This document shows, one piece after another, positions 58,389 to 64,000 of a stretch of DNA of 64,000 bases. This DNA is from Falciphora oryzae. Taxonomy: Eukaryota; Ascomycota; Sordariomycetes; Magnaporthales; Magnaporthaceae. Positions within the stretch are counted from its first letter, which is position 1. The number at the start of each line of letters is the position of its first letter. The DNA is taken from the NCBI GenBank assembly GCA_000733355.1, contig JNVV01000006.1, positions 1-64,000 of the forward strand, written 5' to 3'. The notes below the pieces were generated by a model. That model searched no databases and had not been told where the DNA came from. It was given only the letters and a program-made list of their open reading frames with translations. A program made the position numbers and the translations under genes.

Positions 58389-59426
58389 ATGTCTGCTGCG
58401 CAGGAAGAGTTCGATCGTTTTATAGCCAAGAACAGCGGCCGAACAGACCAAGACCGACTGCACCCCGAGGACCGCGAAAAGGCCCGCGACGGTGACGACC
58501 AAGACGCAGACCTAAACGAGGAAGACCGGTACCGCGCCGCCCAGGTCGACGCAGCCATGCGCATGCCGGCTCTCGGAAACGCCGGCGGCGGCAGCGCCGC
58601 CGCGATCAAGCTGCCGCTCGCCTCGTTTGACAACGGCCGCGCCACGGGCGTCAAGGGCGTCATCGCCGACGCCCGCAGCTACGAGATGGCCCGCCAGACC
58701 AAGTGGATCGACCGCGTGCGGCAGGCCCGCCGGAGCGTCTTCGGCCCCGGCACCACAAACGGCCGCGCCGCCCCCAGGAGTGACTCGGGCAGCGGCGACG
58801 AGCGCGCCCGCGCCGATGCCGACTCGGACGCCGACACGGATGAGGAATTTTTTCTGCAGCAGTGGCGCGAGTCGAGGCGCCGCGAGCTCGAGGACGAGGC
58901 CCGCGCCGGCGTCGTCCGCAGCCGCCGCACGTCGCCCAGCCTGCGCATTTTTGGCAGGTTCGACGAGGTCGACGCCCTCGGCTATCTCGATGCCATTGAG
59001 AAGGTGGGCCGTGAGTCCGTCGTCGTCGTCTTTGTGTATGATTCCGAGGTATGTGCCCACCCTTGCCGTCCTTCCCTCCGCTATCAGCTGTCTTTTTGCC
59101 GGGGCCCCTCTTTGAGGAGCTGCCGTCGCGCAAGTCCTGGACTGACACAAGCGCTCCCGCGGCTCCCACATCAACAGTGTCAAGTCTCGGCCGTCGTCGA
59201 AGCGGCATTGCGGCCCCTGGTTGCCGCTCACCCCACCGTCCACTTTGTGAGGATTCATTACGAAGACATCGAGTTCGACAATGCCGCGGTGCCTGCGATA
59301 CTGGCATATCGCAACCAGGGCGACTTGTTTGCCAACCTTACCGGCATCGTCGAAATGATACCAGACAATGAAGATTTCGACAGCGATTCCCTGAAGAGGT
59401 TATTTCAAGGCCATGGGATCCTATGA
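58389..59426 (+). CDS. Phosducin-like protein (class I, BDM-1/PhLP1 type)
   Basis: Class I phosducin-like proteins help the CCT chaperonin assemble G-beta-gamma; in fungi, loss of BDM-1 (Cryphonectria) is known to lower G-beta levels. Exons 58389-59048 and 59178-59426 encode 302 aa. N-terminal part: MSAAQEEFDRFIAKN, acidic DDQDADLNEEDRYR, and GVKGVIADARSYEMARQTKW. The C-terminal half is the thioredoxin-like domain: RFDEVDALGYLDAIEKV, VVVVFVYDSE|CQVSAVVEAAL, VHFVRIHYEDIEFDNAAVPAILAYRNQ, ending LKRLFQGHGIL. The 129-bp intron has no in-frame stop, so an unspliced model would wrongly add 43 residues inside the thioredoxin fold. Confidence 0.87.
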   Translation: MSAAQEEFDRFIAKNSGRTDQDRLHPEDREKARDGDDQDADLNEEDRYRAAQVDAAMRMPALGNAGGGSAAAIKLPLASFDNGRATGVKGVIADARSYEMARQTKWIDRVRQARRSVFGPGTTNGRAAPRSDSGSGDERARADADSDADTDEEFFLQQWRESRRRELEDEARAGVVRSRRTSPSLRIFGRFDEVDALGYLDAIEKVGRESVVVVFVYDSEVCAHPCRPSLRYQLSFCRGPSLRSCRRASPGLTQALPRLPHQQCQVSAVVEAALRPLVAAHPTVHFVRIHYEDIEFDNAAVPAILAYRNQGDLFANLTGIVEMIPDNEDFDSDSLKRLFQGHGIL

Positions 59427-60095
59427 ATCCTCTGGCCGCCTTGTTACTAGACCGCGTGCCATTCGCGCCTGGGTAAATGCGTGCAAGAGTATCCGCCCGG
59501 GTACCTATCTGTCTGGCCCGCGGTCTGCGCACCCTGGCGTATAGGCGCGTCTAATATCGGGTTAGGGTCAGCGTCTAATCGTTGTGGTTTCTTTGGGCAG
59601 GTGGTGGTTGGTCTGGCTTTGAGACGGCGTTTGGGTTTTCCGGCTCCCGTTTGGGCTTTTACGTGTTGTTTTATTTCCTTTTTCCTTCCTTTCTTCTTCA
59701 CTCCAGAGTTCATATCCCTCATCCCCTCGCACATACGAACCACCACGATACCATGCAAATAGAATAAAGATTTGTTTCCATAACCCATTATGATGCCCTC
59801 ACTTTCTTTCAGGTCATCGCTTCCAGGAATGGGAATAGCTCTTTTCGTTCTATTCGTTCATGCAGTCGATAAGTCGACAGTTGACGGTTGGGCGGCAACC
59901 TTGCAGCGGGAAGTGAAGGAAGCGGGACCCAGTGTAGCCACATACCCTTGAGAAAAACACAAACGAAATGAAAAAAAAAAAAAAAAAAAAAAAAGTACAA
60001 AAGCGCCAAGCAACGATCCATATGCAGGTAGAAAAAAAAGATGACAAGAAACACGCTGGTAGAGATATATGAGAGAAGAACAACCAAGACAAAGG
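59427..60095. other. Convergent 3' region
   Basis: 670 bp between two convergent genes; contains a run of about 24 A (59970-59993). No gene. Confidence 0.45.
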
Positions 60096-61517
60096 CTAAA
60101 AATGCACGCTGCGCTTCTTGCGCACCTTTTTCCCATTGTCATCCCGGTCCCGGCTGAAAAATCCACTGATGCTAGCCGATGGATTGCGGCCGTGGGCGCC
60201 TGAGAGATAGGGGCCTGTTGACTGTGTTGGCTGCTGCTGAGGTTGGTGTGAGGGGCCAGAGGCCGTGTTGGCGGCGCTCGAGCCGCCCCTCCGCCACGAA
60301 GAAGAAGCGTTACTGGGAGCGGCGATTTGGCCGCTAGGGCCGGCGCTAAAGGGCCGGCCAGGGTCCTGGGTGCGGGGCGGCAAGTTTGGGCGTGCCGAAG
60401 GCAGGTCTTGACCCTCGGTGCCGTACATCTGACGCAGCCGCTCCGTCTCCATGGCGATCTCGGCTTCGCGACGCTGGCGCTCTTTCGCCTCCTCCTGCTC
60501 GAGCATCTCCTTGATGCGCCTTTGCTCCTCGGCGTCCTGCCGTTCGCGCTCTTTCTGTGCGCGCTCCGCCTGGGCCTTGCGCTCGCGCTCCTCCCGCTCC
60601 ACCATTTCCTGCAAACGCCGCGTCTCGGCGTCAACCCCGGTGGCCGGTGGTGCGCCGAGGGCACCCGACATGACGGCGGCGGCCTGAGAGGCAGGCGCGT
60701 TGTGGTGGGGCGACGAGGAGGGCCGCGAGCCCTTGCGCGCCCTCGCGGGGTCAGGGGCCATCATGTTGAAGACGTCCAAGCGCGGAGACAGGTACAGGTC
60801 CCGGATGACCTCGGCGCCCAACAGCAGGACTATGTCCAAGCCCTTGCGATCCTCGACCTCAACACGCTGCAGGTTGGGCTCGTAAATGGTGACGAGGGAC
60901 TCACGTCCCTGCTTGAAAAGGGCGACGGTGATGTCGGGCTCCTTGCTCTTGTGGCGGCCGAGGCTGCGGCCGACCAGGTAGCACGTCATGTCCTTGGAGA
61001 GGCGACTGTCCCTCTTCCACTTGAACATAACCTTGGGCGCAAGGTCGCGGGCTGGCGGGGGGTCCTGCTGGCGGTCCAACTGACTGGCGCTGGGCAGGCG
61101 AAAACTCCTGGTGGGCATCTCGAACTCCCAGGCGTCCGATTTGCCCCAGCTCCCGGGCACCATCTTGAAGGACACCGTCTGGTCCGGGTCGTACAGCTGG
61201 ACGGAGAATGTATCAGGCACGATGGGCACAGGCGGGGCGGCGACAGCATTCTGAGCCCGGACCTCGGCAGCCGAGAGGGTGGGCTGCTGCCACTCTGGCG
61301 AGACCATCACCTCGCCGTAGACGACGCCCGGGCCGAAGGGGTCGACGAGCCCAACGGCGTAGTTGCCGCGACACGAGGGCTGCGAGGCCGGGTCTGCACG
61401 CTTCAAGACATACTCGGGCGTTGGCTCGGAGCCGTTCTGGCTGAAGAAGAGCACCGACGAGTCCGGGTCGTCGGAGCTCGCCCTGAACTGGAACGTGGGC
61501 AGGTTGTCGTCGATCAT
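60096..61517 (-). CDS. Unknown conserved-looking coiled-coil protein
   Basis: Single exon, 473 aa from the first ATG (MIDDNLPTFQFRASSDD); the frame upstream is open but has no ATG. I do not recognise a named family. Residues 1-270 look globular (LYDPDQTVSFKMVPGSWGKSD, FKWKRDSRLSKDMTCYLVGR, PDITVALF, VTIYEPNLQRVEVEDRKGL). Residues about 310-390 form a highly charged Glu/Arg/Gln coiled coil. The tail is Ser/Pro/Gln-rich and ends in a basic cluster (NGKKVRKKRSVHF). Codon use and conserved-looking blocks support a real gene; no catalytic motif is visible. Confidence 0.82.
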   Translation of the reverse strand: MIDDNLPTFQFRASSDDPDSSVLFFSQNGSEPTPEYVLKRADPASQPSCRGNYAVGLVDPFGPGVVYGEVMVSPEWQQPTLSAAEVRAQNAVAAPPVPIVPDTFSVQLYDPDQTVSFKMVPGSWGKSDAWEFEMPTRSFRLPSASQLDRQQDPPPARDLAPKVMFKWKRDSRLSKDMTCYLVGRSLGRHKSKEPDITVALFKQGRESLVTIYEPNLQRVEVEDRKGLDIVLLLGAEVIRDLYLSPRLDVFNMMAPDPARARKGSRPSSSPHHNAPASQAAAVMSGALGAPPATGVDAETRRLQEMVEREERERKAQAERAQKERERQDAEEQRRIKEMLEQEEAKERQRREAEIAMETERLRQMYGTEGQDLPSARPNLPPRTQDPGRPFSAGPSGQIAAPSNASSSWRRGGSSAANTASGPSHQPQQQPTQSTGPYLSGAHGRNPSASISGFFSRDRDDNGKKVRKKRSVHF

Positions 61518-63548
61518 GGCGGCCGCGGGGCGGGGAAGGTCGTCGGTAGCACGCGGGCAGCACACAGCACGTAGCAAGTATCTCAAATTCCAACAAATGT
61601 CAAGCCTGTAATCGAGGCAGCGGGAGAATGTGGGCCAGGCCGAGTTGAAAAGCAAGAGCCCGCCTGCGGTTGATCCATGCCCGTTCCCTCGTTCGCAGCT
61701 GGCGCGCGTCACCAGCGGGGCGGGCTCACTGCCCCGTGCATGCCAAGCCACGGCTGCGGGGGCGATTCAAAGAGCTGACGTCGTCTGCCGTGTCCAGTGA
61801 CTTCCACTTCCAGGTTGCTGTTCTGGATTTACTAGTAGACTGGACCTAGCAGGACCCTCCGCGCAACTGCCTGGGCCTGAGTGGCCTCGCTCCTTGCTGA
61901 GTGAGCCTATGCAAGCCACCCGACCAGGCAGCGACGATGAATCAATCAGCTCGAGACCTGTGCCTGCCAGTAGGCAGCATTATTCAGTATTTGGCAACCA
62001 ATGGTCAAAACGTCTCATTGTTGGCTCAAGGGAAAACATGAAAGCCGCGACAGTTCGGCCTACAACCGGCTGACAAAAGTACCGCTCACTTTTCAATATT
62101 CCACCCCACGGCTGAAATCCACCCCCCATTTCAACGCAAGCCTGCACAATCAATTCTGTTTCAATTAATACGGAAATTTGGGATATAGAAAAACAGTGGC
62201 AGCAAATTCCGTGGGTATTTTCCCCACTATTTTATGCACCACTCTTCCGCATTTGCGTTGGTAGGATTGATGAGGACGCGTCGCGGGATTGCGGGGCTAA
62301 AAAAAATCGAAGCGATACTTTTGTCTTCCCACTGTAGGGAAGTTTGTGCCCATCCCCTTGAGTGCTACCGACCACCGATCGCACTCCTTTCAGCCAAACA
62401 CACAATAACAAACTGGGATTTGTCCCCATAAAAATTCCTCATACACAGGTCGGCAGGTCAACAGCACTCAAGGGGATACTCGGCGCTCAGAATGTGCCTA
62501 GCCCGACCACCAAAAGCGTCGTTCGATCTATGCGACAACAATAGTATTTTTTAGGCATATGCTTTCCTTCTTGATTTCTTCTTTCCCTTTTTCTCTCTCT
62601 TTTTCTGTTTATGTTCCTTATTGTTTTCGTTTCTCCTTGTCAAGCAGCAAAGTGGTAGTATTCGCGGAGCGCCGGTGGCAGAAGACATCTTATACCAACC
62701 CAGGTAGACAGCGTAAAGAGCCAAGATGGTAGCCACCAACTGCCATGATCGGGAGTGACACTAGAGGGGCTCGTGGTAAATACGAGAGACCGAGCAAGGC
62801 AGACAAGAAAATACAAGTTAACAAACGACAGAGCAAGACATTGCACACAACACGTGCCCCACCGCACTTAGAACAGCGCATACACACATGGACACACCTG
62901 CGCACACGTCCAAGTGCTTCCCAGCGTCTCGTGTGACTCTATACCTACAAGGAGAACAGAGACTTGCAAGCATATGCACATGTGTCGTAACAAAAACGTA
63001 TCCAAGAGATATGAGGGGAAGAGAGACAGGGAGAGGGAGGGAATGAAAGAGAGCAAGGGCTATGATGAGCGAGTGAGACGGGGATAGATGTCGAATGTGT
63101 GTATAATGGCATAGGCATGAACATAGGTGTCCGTGCCCATGAGTTGGGGCGGTTGATACAGGACGTAACGAGATCGAGGAGGTAAACAGACCCGTACAAA
63201 GCGAACGGCGACACACGCAAAAGGCAGAGAGAACGGGCAGCGGGGTGCAACAATAAAACATTAATCAAGCAGGCAACAGCAATGGAAAGCAGACGAGGGA
63301 GGAACGAGAACTAACGGAGAAACAAGACCGAAAACTCAAGGTAAAAACAGACAGATGGTCGAAACAAAAACAAAACAAAAGACGCACAAATTTTCGGGGG
63401 GTGACGGGGCTTGCCAGATGACATGGCCAAGTGAGTAGATATCACGAGATCCCACCACCACCAGAGAAACACTTCCCAACACCAACGGCTCTGACCAGCC
63501 AACCAGCTTAGTAGAGTACCGAAAAACCAGATGTAACCCCTCTCTCCC
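61518..63548. other. Intergenic region with an AT-richer core
   Basis: 2 kb with no gene recognised. The middle (about 62040-62330) is more AT-rich than its surroundings and may hold a decayed repeat. Right part is the 3' side of ste50. Confidence 0.4.
62352..62477. repeat. Inverted repeat with 15-bp perfect arms
   Basis: ATCCCCTTGAGTGCT at 62352-62366 is exactly complementary to 62463-62477, with a 96-base loop. No clear target duplication or coding content. It may be the remnant of a small fold-back element or a chance structure. Confidence 0.6.
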
Positions 63549-64000
63549 TCATATGATCCCGCCCGGCGGATCATAGCCGGTAGCAGCTCCGCGTGCCGAA
63601 GCCCCCAGGCCCGCGCTCCCCGGAACCTCGCCTGCCAGGTCTACCTGCGCGTTGTTTGTCTTCCTAAGCATGAACATGGGCTTCTTACCCTCCTTGTCCA
63701 GCTGTTTGAAGAGGATGAGAGGCTTCTCATCCAGACCCAGGCACCGCTCCTGGTCTCCGTACACAATGTACAGTGCGTACTGGTCAGCCGGCGCGTTAAT
63801 TTGGTACTTCTTGAGCGCCGCCGGCAGGACCTTGTAGCACGGGTCGTCCATGCTGACCCTGAACGACTTGAATATCTCAACTGAGGCGTTGCTGGCCGAG
63901 CTCGGTGTGTCGGGGGCCGGTGTCTGCATCCTCCGGGGTGCCACCGGCTTGTCGCGCCCACCGTACGCGTAGTCGCTCTCGGCGAACGTCGAGCGGCTGG
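63549..64000 (-). CDS. ste50: MAPK cascade adaptor Ste50, C-terminal part
   Basis: Ste50 links the MAPKKK Ste11 to upstream activators in pheromone/infection and osmotic pathways. About 150 C-terminal residues are present; the reading frame is still open at the window edge, so the SAM domain and start lie outside. The visible part is a Ras-association domain: VEIFKSFRVSMDDPCYKVLPA, ALKKYQINAPADQYALYIVYGD, CLGLDEKPLILFKQLDKEGK, PMFMLRK. A Gly/Ala/Pro-rich tail ends GYDPPGGII, TGA at 63549. The preceding linker is Ser/Thr/Pro-rich. Confidence 0.88.
   Translation of the reverse strand, partial: SRSTFAESDYAYGGRDKPVAPRRMQTPAPDTPSSASNASVEIFKSFRVSMDDPCYKVLPAALKKYQINAPADQYALYIVYGDQERCLGLDEKPLILFKQLDKEGKKPMFMLRKTNNAQVDLAGEVPGSAGLGASARGAATGYDPPGGII

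Noticed and set aside
60327..61574. 415-residue open frame on the plus strand
   Set aside because: Antisense shadow of the coiled-coil gene; Leu/Ala/Arg-rich composition is typical of the reverse strand of GC-rich genes.

Overview
The window comes from the nuclear genome of a filamentous ascomycete (Pezizomycotina). Sordariomycetes, possibly Hypocreales, is my inference from gene sequence and style, not a search result. Genes are GC-rich, intergenic regions are about 1-2 kb, and introns are short (about 65-220 bp) with GT..AG ends. Every recognisable product is a conserved eukaryotic or fungal protein. An 814-base assembly gap lies at 19658-20471.

Region 1 (1-12.2 kb) is an AT-rich island of nested, dead transposons carrying the marks of repeat-induced point mutation (RIP). 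A Ty1/copia LTR element (5' LTR cut by the window start; 3' LTR 6704-7329) sits inside the pol gene of a chromodomain Ty3/gypsy element (7330-11327). The gypsy pol also contains two fold-back elements (8847-9276, 9855-10280), each with a TA target duplication; removing each restores the pol frame. Past the gypsy LTR lie a diverged inverted LTR copy (11692-11957) and the 3' end of a pogo/Fot1-like transposase gene whose terminus resembles the fold-back ends (to 12186). Composition switches to GC-rich about 120 bp before the first host gene.

Region 2 (12.4-64 kb) is ordinary gene space with 16 genes: edc3 (mRNA decapping), pif1 (helicase, minus), nha1 (Na+/H+ antiporter), tom22 (mitochondrial import), fzo1 (mitofusin, minus), vps2 (ESCRT-III), a PP2C phosphatase of the Ptc1 type, a large ADF-H/PH-like protein, a Zn2Cys6 regulator (minus), taf14 (YEATS, minus), yrb1 (RanBP1, minus), an unknown single-pass membrane protein (minus), a G-protein beta subunit, a phosducin-like protein, an unknown coiled-coil protein (minus) and the C-terminal end of ste50 (minus, runs off the window). 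A 24-bp minisatellite lies between pif1 and nha1, close to the gap.

These are housekeeping and signalling genes rather than a pathway cluster. Functional pairs stand out: G-beta and its presumed folding chaperone phosducin are 2.3 kb apart with Ste50 a few kilobases beyond, and Tom22 and Fzo1, both mitochondrial outer-membrane proteins, are tail to tail. I found no CRISPR array, rRNA, convincing tRNA, secondary-metabolite cluster or clearly new system. The most informative novelty is the link between the fold-back elements and the pogo-like relic.
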